Below, piece after piece: positions 6,168-12,582 of a DNA stretch of 16,287 bases (positions within the stretch are counted from its first letter, which is position 1; each line of letters begins with the position of its first letter). The notes under the pieces are model-generated. The model made no database searches and had not been told where the DNA came from. It saw only the letters and a list, made by a program, of their open reading frames with translations. The DNA comes from Marinosulfonomonas sp. Lineage in GTDB: Bacteria; Pseudomonadota; Alphaproteobacteria; Rhodobacterales; Rhodobacteraceae. The translations under genes and the position numbers were made by a program. The stretch lies in the NCBI GenBank assembly GCA_026989405.1, contig JALSJL010000185.1, positions 1 through 16,287 of the forward strand, given 5' to 3'.

Positions 6168-7829
6168 TTATACCTCGATTGTCTTGGGTCGGCGGCGTTC
6201 AAACCACATGACGATGATCAGCCGGGTCACGAAAATCGCCGTGAACACCGACGTCAGGATACCCAGCCCCAGCGTCACGGCAAAGCCGCGCACCGGGCCG
6301 GAGCCCATGATGAACAGGATGATCGCGGTGATCAGCGTCGTGACATTGGCGTCCAGAATGGCGCTCAGCGCCTTTTCATAGCCGCGTTCAATGGCACGCG
6401 CCGGCCCCCTGGCCGTTTTCAGCTCTTCCCGGATACGCTCGAACACCAGCACGTTGGCATCCACCGCCATGCCGATCGTCAGCACGATCCCGGCAATGCC
6501 CGGCAGGGTCAGCGTCGCACCGATCATGCTCAGCAGGCCGAAGATCAGCCCGACGTTGATCAAGAGCGCGATATTGGCCACGATCCCGAACCATCCGTAA
6601 CTCAGCGCCATGAACACCAGAACCAGCGAAAAGGCGACAATGCTGGCGGTCTTGCCCGCCGCGATGCTGTCGGCCCCAAGCTCCGGCCCGATGGTGCGTT
6701 CTTCCAGAAACACCATTTCGGCAGGCAACGCACCCGCGCGCAGCAGGATCGCCAGCTTGGTGCTTTCCTCGACCGTGAAATTGCCCGAAATGATCCCCGA
6801 ACCGCCCGCGATATGGTCGCGGATCGTGGGCGCCGAGATCACCTCGCCATCCAGCACGATGGCAAAGGGTGAGCCGATGTTTTCTGCCGTGTAGTCGCCA
6901 AACTTGCGCGCCCCGGTCGGGTTGAAGCGGAAATTCACCGCCGGCTGGCCGTTCTGGTCGAACGAAGGCTGCGCATCCACAAGGTCTTCGCCGCGCACCA
7001 CGGGCGTCTTTTCCAGGATGTAATAGACGCCCTCTTCGTCAAGCGACGGGTAGACCACCTGCCGCGCGCCCGCCCTTGCATCGGGGTCCGAGCTGCGCCC
7101 GACCACCGGATGAAAGGTCAGCCGCGCCGTGGTCCCGATCAGCTTTTTCAGTTCTTCGGCCGAGCCGATGCCCGGCACCTGGATCAGGATGCGCCGCTCG
7201 CCCTGGCGCTGAATGGTCGGCTCGCGCGTGCCCACCTCGTCGACCCGCCGACGGATGATTTCAAGCGACTGCTTGATCGTGCGGTCGTCGGTCAACTGCT
7301 TTTCGGCGTCCGACAGGCGCACGGTGATCGTGTCGCCCTGCCCCGAAACCTCGATGTCCGAGGCCCCGACCCCGGTCAGCGAGACAACCGGGCGCGCCAG
7401 CCCGCGCACGATCTCGAGCGCGCGCGCCATGCCTTCGGGCCTGGAAATCTTGATGCGCAGCTCACCTTCCGGCCCGGGCTGGCGACGGATCGTGCCAACC
7501 TCGTCGCGCGCCGCGCGCAGGGCGTCGCGGATTTCCGGCCAGTAGCCATCCATCCGATCCGCATAGACATCCTCGACCTTCACTTCGGCCAGCAGATGCG
7601 CGCCCCCGCGCAGGTCCAGCCCAAGGTTCACAAGGCGCGACGGAAGCCAAGACGGCCAGCCATCGCGCGCCGCCGCCAGTTCCGGCGTTTCGCCCTGTAT
7701 TTCAATCGCTTGCACCGCATCGTTATGTTGTTCGACACGGCTGTAGAACGCGTTCGGCATCGCATAGAGCAGGCCAAGAACGACCAGCCCCCATATGACG
7801 ACGCGCTTCCAGGTCTCAATTTGCAGCAT
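6168..7829 (-). CDS. secD: Protein translocase subunit SecD
   Basis: A 553-residue protein. One membrane helix at about residues 8-26 leads to the periplasmic P1 region beginning NLGLDLRGGAHLLAEV (68-83), then five C-terminal helices from about 393 to 541. The motif GMAVDANVLVFERIREEL (453-470) holds the conserved aspartate (Asp457) needed for proton-driven function. LQVPG-like and GTTARLTFHPV segments (about 216-243) fit the base of P1. SecD with SecF and YajC forms the accessory complex of the SecYEG translocon. A weak AGG lies before the ATG, 24 bases after yajC. Slightly shorter than the E. coli protein (615) but usual for alphaproteobacteria. Confidence 0.98.
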   Translation of the reverse strand: MLQIETWKRVVIWGLVVLGLLYAMPNAFYSRVEQHNDAVQAIEIQGETPELAAARDGWPSWLPSRLVNLGLDLRGGAHLLAEVKVEDVYADRMDGYWPEIRDALRAARDEVGTIRRQPGPEGELRIKISRPEGMARALEIVRGLARPVVSLTGVGASDIEVSGQGDTITVRLSDAEKQLTDDRTIKQSLEIIRRRVDEVGTREPTIQRQGERRILIQVPGIGSAEELKKLIGTTARLTFHPVVGRSSDPDARAGARQVVYPSLDEEGVYYILEKTPVVRGEDLVDAQPSFDQNGQPAVNFRFNPTGARKFGDYTAENIGSPFAIVLDGEVISAPTIRDHIAGGSGIISGNFTVEESTKLAILLRAGALPAEMVFLEERTIGPELGADSIAAGKTASIVAFSLVLVFMALSYGWFGIVANIALLINVGLIFGLLSMIGATLTLPGIAGIVLTIGMAVDANVLVFERIREELKTARGPARAIERGYEKALSAILDANVTTLITAIILFIMGSGPVRGFAVTLGLGILTSVFTAIFVTRLIIVMWFERRRPKTIEV

Positions 7830-7853
7830 GTTTGCCTGCCCGATAAGCGTCGA

Positions 7854-8174
7854 TCACTCCGACGCGGGTTTCGTCTTGGAGATCACTTGCGACAGCGTCG
7901 ACTTGATCACCCGCACCTTGACGCCCTTGGCGATCTCGACCTCGACTTCCCGGTCGTCGATAACCTTGGTCACCTTGCCGACGATGCCGCCCTGGGTCAC
8001 CACCTGGTCGCCCCGGCGCACCGCCTCGACCATCGCCTGATGCTCTTTCAGCTTCTTTTGCTGCGGACGGATCAGCAGGAAATACATGATCGCAAAGATC
8101 AGGATCAGCGGAATGAAGCTGGCAATCGCGCTGCCGCCCCCGGCCGCTTGCGCATAGGCAGGTGTTACGAACAT
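7854..8174 (-). CDS. yajC: Preprotein translocase subunit YajC
   Basis: A 106-residue inner membrane protein. It starts MFVTPAYAQAAGGG, has one membrane helix at about residues 17-34, then the family motif MYFLLIRPQQKKLKEHQ (30-46), followed by a small beta-rich cytoplasmic domain (RRGDQVVTQGGIVGKVTK, 53-70). It associates with SecDF. I chose the ATG at 8174 because AAGGA lies 7 bases upstream and the N-terminus matches other alphaproteobacterial YajC proteins; a longer in-frame reading to 8297 would add a Pro/Arg-rich leader across the promoter region. It is the first gene of the ten-gene block, so the promoter upstream probably drives export and cytochrome c maturation genes together. Confidence 0.97.
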   Translation of the reverse strand: MFVTPAYAQAAGGGSAIASFIPLILIFAIMYFLLIRPQQKKLKEHQAMVEAVRRGDQVVTQGGIVGKVTKVIDDREVEVEIAKGVKVRVIKSTLSQVISKTKPASE

Positions 8175-8226
8175 CAGGTGGTCCTTTTCAATGTGGCGGG
8201 TCCCCGCCCCTCGTGGATTGGCGCGC

Positions 8227-8259
8227 ACCCTATATGTGGGCCTGGGCGTTGGCAAGCAA
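8227..8259 (-). promoter_or_regulatory. Candidate promoter of the yajC-secDF-ccm block
   Basis: On the minus strand two overlapping sigma-70-like pairings are possible: TTGCTT (8259-8254) with CATATA (8236-8231) at 17 bases, or TTGCCA (8255-8250) with TAGGGT (8232-8227) at 17 bases. The TATAG core between them is the most AT-rich spot near the gene. Transcription would start about 50 bases before the yajC ATG. It is the only plausible strong start site upstream of this gene block. Confidence 0.4.
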
Positions 8260-8347
8260 GGGGAAGCCCGATTTTCCCGCCGACAAGGCCGCGGCAATAG
8301 CGCGCGCCACCGCGGTCGCCCCGGACCTCGGGGTGGGCGAGTAGCGC

Positions 8348-8391
8348 CCTCCCCGTGGGGGAGGTCCGGGCGCTGCCCGGCGATGCCGGGC
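8348..8391. repeat. Cluster of three GC-rich hairpins, two sharing an arm
   Basis: CCTCCCC (8348-8354) pairs with GGGGAGG (8358-8364). CCGGGC (8366-8371) pairs with GCCCGG (8375-8380), and GCCCGGC (8375-8381) pairs with GCCGGGC (8385-8391). The second and third hairpins use the same middle arm, so only one can form at a time. The cluster lies in the 278-base divergent region between yajC and the pentapeptide gene, just upstream of the candidate promoter at 8406. Confidence 0.6.
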
Positions 8392-8405
8392 GGTATGCCA
8401 ACAGC

Positions 8406-8434
8406 TTGCCAAGCACCGCCGCCCTGTCAATATG
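8406..8434 (+). promoter_or_regulatory. Candidate promoter of the pentapeptide gene and serS
   Basis: TTGCCA (8406-8411) and AATATG (8429-8434) are separated by 17 bases, a good sigma-70 spacing. Transcription would begin near 8441, giving a leader of about a dozen bases with AAGGGA right at its start, before the ATG at 8453. This would place the upstream in-frame ATG at 8432 outside the message and supports the later start. Confidence 0.4.
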
Positions 8435-8452
8435 GGCGCGAAGGGAAAAGCA

Positions 8453-9595
8453 ATGGACCAAGCCAAAGACCCAACACCGCCCGGCAACAAACCCGGCCTG
8501 CCCGACTGGCTCGGCCTGCGCCCGCTTGCTGGCTGGGACTTTGGCCGCGCCCGCCCGCTCGGCGCATTCGTCGGCTTTCTGCTGGCGCTCCTCGCCCTGA
8601 CCCTCGCAATCATCTTTTTCGCCACGCTTTTCGACTTTGCCAAGGTCGCGACCGGGCTGGGCAACCCTCCCGACAATTTCGACATGCGCGCCGCCGGGGT
8701 GCTGCTGGCCTTTCTGCTCGGCGCGCCCTTCGTGATCTGGCGCACCCAGGTCGCCAGCCGCCAGGCCGAAATCGCTGCCGAAAGCCTGTTCAACGACAAG
8801 ATCAACGCCGCCAGCGAAGGGCTGTCCGCCCGCCGGCAGGTGACCCGCGTGACGGGCCAGGGGGCCGAGGAAAGGGTGCTGAGCGAATGGCAGGACGACC
8901 TGGTGGCCCGCAACGCCGCCATCGACCGGCTCGAAGGGCTGGTGCACGAACGCCCCGAGGCCGCGGATCGCGTGGCCAGCCTGCTGTCGGTCTACGTGGT
9001 GGAGCTTTCGGCGGAACACCTGCCGGAAACGCCACCTAAGGATGCCGCGCCGGGCGATCTGGGCTTTTGGGCCGGGGGCCTGACCCGCAAACGCTCTGAC
9101 ATGGAACGCGCCGCGCAGGCGTTGGGGCGGCTGCAACGGATACCCGGCGTGACACTGCAAGAGGGCCGCATCAACCTGCGCCGCGCCAACCTGCAGGGGT
9201 TTGATCTGCGCGTGCTCGATTTCACGAAGGCCCGGCTGGAGGACGCGCATCTGGAAGGGGCAAACCTCTGGGACGCGCATCTGGAAGGGGCAGACCTCAG
9301 GGGCGCGCATCTGGAAGGGGCAGACCTCGGGGGCGCGCATCTGGACGAAAAAACCTCCCTCACTGACGCTACTCTCCGAGGTGCGTCAGTGAGGGAGGTT
9401 GATTGGTCAATGGTCAATATTTCCCAGGACCAGGTCAATTCAATCTTCGGTGACGCCAGCGTCACCCTCCCCCCCGGCATCACCCGCCCCGCCCATTGGC
9501 CCGATACCGAACTCGACCCGCTATCCTTCGAGGCCGAATACAACAAATGGCGCGCCGACCCCGCCACTTACACCCCGCCGAAAAATCGGTCATAA
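8453..9595 (+). CDS. Membrane-anchored pentapeptide-repeat protein
   Basis: A 380-residue protein. Two membrane helices lie at about residues 37-60 and 79-97, followed by a charged helical stretch (about 100-190), then a pentapeptide-repeat domain at roughly 237-320 with units such as NLRRA, NLQGF, AHLEG and ADLRG. The C-terminal tail (VTLPPGITRPAHWP and onward) recalls other Rhodobacterales membrane pentapeptide proteins as I remember them. Pentapeptide repeats fold into a square right-handed beta-helix; the function of this membrane type is unknown. The start at 8453 is preceded by AGGGA at good distance; an ATG seven codons earlier lacks this. Inside the gene a 30-base tandem repeat and a perfect 18-base inverted repeat are read in frame. 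serS follows after 36 bases, probably on the same message. Confidence 0.85.
   Translation: MDQAKDPTPPGNKPGLPDWLGLRPLAGWDFGRARPLGAFVGFLLALLALTLAIIFFATLFDFAKVATGLGNPPDNFDMRAAGVLLAFLLGAPFVIWRTQVASRQAEIAAESLFNDKINAASEGLSARRQVTRVTGQGAEERVLSEWQDDLVARNAAIDRLEGLVHERPEAADRVASLLSVYVVELSAEHLPETPPKDAAPGDLGFWAGGLTRKRSDMERAAQALGRLQRIPGVTLQEGRINLRRANLQGFDLRVLDFTKARLEDAHLEGANLWDAHLEGADLRGAHLEGADLGGAHLDEKTSLTDATLRGASVREVDWSMVNISQDQVNSIFGDASVTLPPGITRPAHWPDTELDPLSFEAEYNKWRADPATYTPPKNRS
9241..9345 (+). repeat. 30-base in-frame tandem repeat, about 3.5 copies
   Basis: Units start at 9241, 9271, 9301 and 9331 (the last partial, ending near 9345). Each has the core GCGCATCTGGAAGGGGCA and differs from the next by only a few bases. 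Thirty bases encode ten residues, AHLEG plus a variable ADLxG-type pentapeptide, so gain or loss of a unit keeps the frame and changes the beta-helix by half a coil. The near identity at DNA level, including third positions, points to recent duplication. Confidence 0.9.
9352..9400. repeat. Perfect 18-base inverted repeat inside the pentapeptide coding sequence
   Basis: AACCTCCCTCACTGACGC (9352-9369) is the exact reverse complement of 9383-9400, with a 13-base loop between. On RNA it would form a long stable hairpin within residues 300-316 of the protein. The reading frame passes through it without a stop, and the encoded residues still roughly follow the pentapeptide rhythm. No T-run follows the second arm, so it is not a classical terminator. 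Confidence 0.95.
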
Positions 9596-9631
9596 CCCGA
9601 CCCGAACGCGATTCAGACGGGAAGACCAGCC

Positions 9632-10921
9632 ATGCACGACATCCGCGCCATCCGCGAAAACCCCGCAGCCTTCGACGCCGCCATGGCCCGCCGGGGGCTC
9701 TCGGGCGTCTCGGCCCGCATCCTCGCGCTTGACGAGGCCCGCCGCGCCGCCATCGCCGCCGCCGAGGCCGCTCTGGCCGAACGCAACGCGGCCAGCAAGC
9801 AGGTCGGTGCTGCCAAGGCGAAAGGCGATGACGCCGAATTCGAGCGCCTGCGCGCGCTGGTCGCCGCCAAGAAGGACGAAATCGCCCGGCTGGAAGACGA
9901 CGCCCGCGCGCGCGACGCCGAGCTGCGCGCGCTGTTGCTGGAACTGCCCAACATCGTTGCCGACGACGTGCCCGACGGCGAGAGCGAAGACGACAACGTG
10001 GAAATCCGCAAATGGGGCACCCCGCCCGCCTTCGATTTCCAGCCGCGCGAACATTTCGAACTTGCCGCCGCAAGGGGGCTCGACTTCGCCACCGCCGCGA
10101 AGCTTTCGGGGTCGCGTTTCGTGGTTCTGCGCGGCGCCATGGCGCGGCTGAACCGGGCGCTGGCGCAGTTCATGCTGGATTTTCACACCGAAAACCACGA
10201 CCTGACCGAGATGAACACCCCGGTGCTGGTGCGCGACGAGGCGATGGTGGGCACCGGGCAACTGCCGAAATTCGCCGAGGACAGCTACCAGACCACCAAC
10301 GGCTGGTGGCTGATCCCGACAACCGAGGTGCCGCTGACCAACACGGTCGCCGGCGACGTGCTGGCCGCCGAGGCGCTGCCGATCCGCATGGTGGCGCATT
10401 CGGTGAACTTCCGCTCCGAAGCCGGCAGCGCCGGCAAGGACACCACCGGCATGCTGCGCCAGCACCAGTTCGAAAAGGTCGAGATGGTAACGATCTGCAC
10501 CCCCGATCAGAGCGAGGCCGAACACGCCCGGATGACCGACTGCGCGCAAGCCATCCTCGAAGCGCTGGACCTGCCCTACCGCACGGTGAAACTGTGCACC
10601 GGCGACATCGGTTTTTCCGCCCGCCGCACCCATGACATCGAGGTCTGGCTGCCGGGGCAGAACACCTATCGCGAAATTTCCTCGGTCTCCACCTGCGGCG
10701 ATTTTCAGGCGCGGCGGATGAACGCCCGCTTCCGCCCGAGCGCAGACGCCAAACCGGAATTCGTGCACAGCCTGAACGGCACGGGCGTGGCCATCGGGCG
10801 CTGCCTGATCGCAGTGCTGGAAAACGGCCAGCAGGAAGACGGTTCCGTCACCCTGCCCGCCGCGCTGGCCCCGTATCTGGGCGGCAAGACCATGATCACG
10901 GCAGAAGGCGCGCTGGTCTGA
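9632..10921 (+). CDS. serS: Seryl-tRNA synthetase
   Basis: A 429-residue class II aminoacyl-tRNA synthetase, the usual bacterial length. The N-terminal region (about 28-105) is an Ala/Glu/Arg-rich two-helix coiled coil that grips the long variable arm of serine tRNA. The catalytic core shows the serine-binding TxE (IPTTEVP, about 229-233), motif 2 FRSEAGSAGKDTTGMLRQHQ (260-279) and motif 3 NGTGVAIGRCLIAVLEN (382-398). It charges tRNA-Ser, and tRNA-Sec where present, in the cytoplasm. GGGAAG lies about 7-8 bases before the ATG. It follows the pentapeptide gene by 36 bases, with no terminator between, so the two may be cotranscribed unless an unseen promoter lies inside the upstream gene. Confidence 0.99.
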   Translation: MHDIRAIRENPAAFDAAMARRGLSGVSARILALDEARRAAIAAAEAALAERNAASKQVGAAKAKGDDAEFERLRALVAAKKDEIARLEDDARARDAELRALLLELPNIVADDVPDGESEDDNVEIRKWGTPPAFDFQPREHFELAAARGLDFATAAKLSGSRFVVLRGAMARLNRALAQFMLDFHTENHDLTEMNTPVLVRDEAMVGTGQLPKFAEDSYQTTNGWWLIPTTEVPLTNTVAGDVLAAEALPIRMVAHSVNFRSEAGSAGKDTTGMLRQHQFEKVEMVTICTPDQSEAEHARMTDCAQAILEALDLPYRTVKLCTGDIGFSARRTHDIEVWLPGQNTYREISSVSTCGDFQARRMNARFRPSADAKPEFVHSLNGTGVAIGRCLIAVLENGQQEDGSVTLPAALAPYLGGKTMITAEGALV

Positions 10922-10930
10922 CGCCGGGCT

Positions 10931-10966
10931 GGGGGCTTTTGCCCCCTCTGCCCGCCCAGGCGGGCA
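10931..10966. terminator. Two adjacent GC hairpins after serS
   Basis: GGGGGC (10931-10936) and GCCCCC (10941-10946) enclose TTTT, and TGCCCGCC (10949-10956) pairs with GGCGGGCA (10959-10966) around CA. They start ten bases after the serS stop. Neither is followed by a T-run, so termination efficiency is uncertain; they could equally protect the 3' end of the message. Confidence 0.5.
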
Positions 10967-10977
10967 TTCACCCCCAA

Positions 10978-11035
10978 GAGTATTTTCGGCAAGTTGAAGC
11001 CGCAAACACCCCGCCTTCATCTTGCCAAAATACTC
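10978..11035. repeat. Long intergenic inverted repeat with TACTCCCGCCGGAGG tail
   Basis: The arm at 10978-10999 (GAGTATTTTCGGCAAG...) is the inverse of 11015-11035 (...CTTGCCAAAATACTC) except for one extra base and one mismatch, over a 15-base loop. The arm is followed by CCGCCGGAGGC. From memory, closely similar sequences are scattered between genes in many Rhodobacterales genomes, so this is probably one copy of a dispersed palindromic family. Lying between convergent serS and der, it may end transcription from both sides. Confidence 0.75.
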
Positions 11036-11061
11036 CCGCCGGAGGCATCAAGTCAGGCAAT

Positions 11062-11080
11062 CACGCCCGGCACGGGCGTG
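11062..11080 (-). terminator. Hairpin directly after der
   Basis: CACGCCCG (11062-11069) and CGGGCGTG (11073-11080) form a perfect 8-base stem with a 3-base loop, starting at the base next to the der stop codon. On the minus strand it is followed by ATTGCC, not a T-run, so it is a terminator candidate or a 3'-end stabiliser. Confidence 0.5.
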
Positions 11081-12532
11081 TCATTTGTCGAAGGGCTTCT
11101 TGCCAAGATGTTTGCGCAGCCGCGACGGTTTCGACTTCTTCTTGTCCTTGTAGGGATTCTTGTCCGACTGGCTGCGGAATGTCAGCCGGATCGGCGTGCC
11201 GGGCATGTCAAAGTCCTCCCGCAACCCATTGACAAGATAGCGTGAATAGCTTGCCGGAAGCTTGTCCGGAAACGAAGCCATCACGACGAAACCGGGGGGC
11301 CGGGTCTTGACCTGGGTCATGTAGCGCAGCTTGATGCGCCGCCCGGCCGGTGCCGGGGGCGGGTGCGCCGTGACCATGTCGGCCAGCCATTCATTGAGCC
11401 GCGCCGTGGGGATGCGCCGGTTCCAGACCTCGTAGGCGCGCAGGATCGCCCCATGCAACCGGTCCAGCCCCTTGCCGGTTTTCGCCGACACCGTGACCAG
11501 GGGCGCGCCGCGCAACTGCGGCAGAAGCCGTTCAAACTCCTCGCGCAACTCTCTGATCTTGTTGCTCTTGTCGCGCTCGAGGTCCCATTTGTTCACCGCC
11601 AGAACCACCGCGCGGCCTTCCCGTTCGGCCAGGTCGGCAATCCGCAGATCCTGCTGTTCGAACGGCACGTTCACATCGAGCAGCACGACCACGACCTCGG
11701 CAAAGCGCACAGCCCGCAGCCCGTCCGAGACCGACAGTTTCTCGAGCTTGTCGCGCACCTTGGCCTTCTTGCGCATGCCAGCGGTGTCAAAAATGCGAAC
11801 CGGCACCCCGTCCCAGTCGGCCGACACCGAGATCGCATCGCGCGTGATCCCGGCCTCCGGCCCGGTCAGCAAGCGATCTTCACCAATGATCTTGTTGATC
11901 AGGGTCGATTTCCCGGCGTTCGGCCGCCCGACCACCGCAATCTGCATGGGCTTGTCAGGCGTTGGCGCCTGCGTCTCGCCTTCCTCCCCGACATCCACAT
12001 CCACTTCCGGCGCATCCGCCCTGGCGCGTTCGGCAAAGCCATCCGCCAGGGGTTGCAGGGCCGAATACAATTCCATCATCCCTTCGCCGTGTTCTGCCGA
12101 CATCCTGATCGGCTCGCCCAGCCCCAGCGAAAAGGCCTCGATCAGACCGGCATCCGCCGCCGAGCCTTCGGCCTTGTTGGCAGCCAGCAGGACGTGGGCG
12201 TTCTTCTTGCGCAGGATCTGGGCAAAGACCTCATCGGCCGAGGTCACCCCGGCGCGCGCGTCGATCACGAACAGGCAGACATCCGCCATCTCGACAGCGC
12301 GTTCGGTCAGCGCCCGCATCCGGCCCTGCAAGGACTGGTCGGTGGCCTCTTCCAGGCCCGCGGTGTCGATCACCGTGAAACGCAGGTCCGCCAGGCGCGC
12401 CTCGCCTTCGCGCAGGTCGCGCGTCACGCCCGGCTGGTCATCCACCAACGCAAGGCGCTTGCCCACGAGGCGGTTGAACAACGTCGATTTCCCCACGTTG
12501 GGACGACCAACAATGGCAAGGGTAAAGCTCAT
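11081..12532 (-). CDS. der: Ribosome assembly GTPase Der (EngA)
   Basis: A 483-residue protein with two GTPase domains in tandem and a C-terminal KH-like domain, an arrangement unique to Der. The first domain has GRPNVGKS (9-16), DTAGLE (56-61) and NKAE (119-122); the second has GRPNAGKS (202-209), DTAGMRKKAKV (249-259) and NKWD (314-317). An acidic linker (about 170-194) joins them. The C-terminus is strongly basic (DKKKSKPSRLRKHLGKKP), fitting rRNA contact. Der is needed for 50S ribosomal subunit maturation. NKAE instead of NKxD in the first domain is a conservative G4 variant. GGAG lies nine bases before the ATG. It is third in the yfgM-bamB-der order, 50 bases after bamB. Confidence 0.99.
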   Translation of the reverse strand: MSFTLAIVGRPNVGKSTLFNRLVGKRLALVDDQPGVTRDLREGEARLADLRFTVIDTAGLEEATDQSLQGRMRALTERAVEMADVCLFVIDARAGVTSADEVFAQILRKKNAHVLLAANKAEGSAADAGLIEAFSLGLGEPIRMSAEHGEGMMELYSALQPLADGFAERARADAPEVDVDVGEEGETQAPTPDKPMQIAVVGRPNAGKSTLINKIIGEDRLLTGPEAGITRDAISVSADWDGVPVRIFDTAGMRKKAKVRDKLEKLSVSDGLRAVRFAEVVVVLLDVNVPFEQQDLRIADLAEREGRAVVLAVNKWDLERDKSNKIRELREEFERLLPQLRGAPLVTVSAKTGKGLDRLHGAILRAYEVWNRRIPTARLNEWLADMVTAHPPPAPAGRRIKLRYMTQVKTRPPGFVVMASFPDKLPASYSRYLVNGLREDFDMPGTPIRLTFRSQSDKNPYKDKKKSKPSRLRKHLGKKPFDK

Positions 12533-12582
12533 CGGCTTCGGCTCCGGTCAAAACAAGTTGCCAGCCTTACACCGGCACGACG

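Noticed and set aside
5100..6872. A 590-codon plus-strand open frame opposite secF and secD
   Set aside because: It is rich in His, Gln, Arg and Asp, which is what the complement of hydrophobic membrane-protein codons gives. SecD and SecF on the other strand are certain, and no domain is recognisable in the antisense product.
7110..8300. A 396-codon plus-strand open frame opposite secD and yajC
   Set aside because: It is an antisense shadow with no family features, covering two well-supported genes and the yajC promoter.
8174..9340. A 388-codon minus-strand open frame with repeated RAPEVCPFQM segments
   Set aside because: The repeats are the complement of the pentapeptide coding repeats. 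The plus-strand frame gives membrane helices and a proper repeat domain, while this one gives nothing recognisable.
9241..9345. CRISPR-like array
   Set aside because: The units are directly adjacent with no spacers, read in frame as pentapeptides, and no cas gene is near.
10931..10946. Textbook Rho-independent terminator for serS
   Set aside because: The stem is good, but the bases after it are TCTGCCCGCC rather than a T-run, so I kept it only as a candidate hairpin.
9590..11020. A 476-codon minus-strand open frame opposite serS
   Set aside because: serS has all class II motifs at full length; the antisense frame also runs through the intergenic hairpins.
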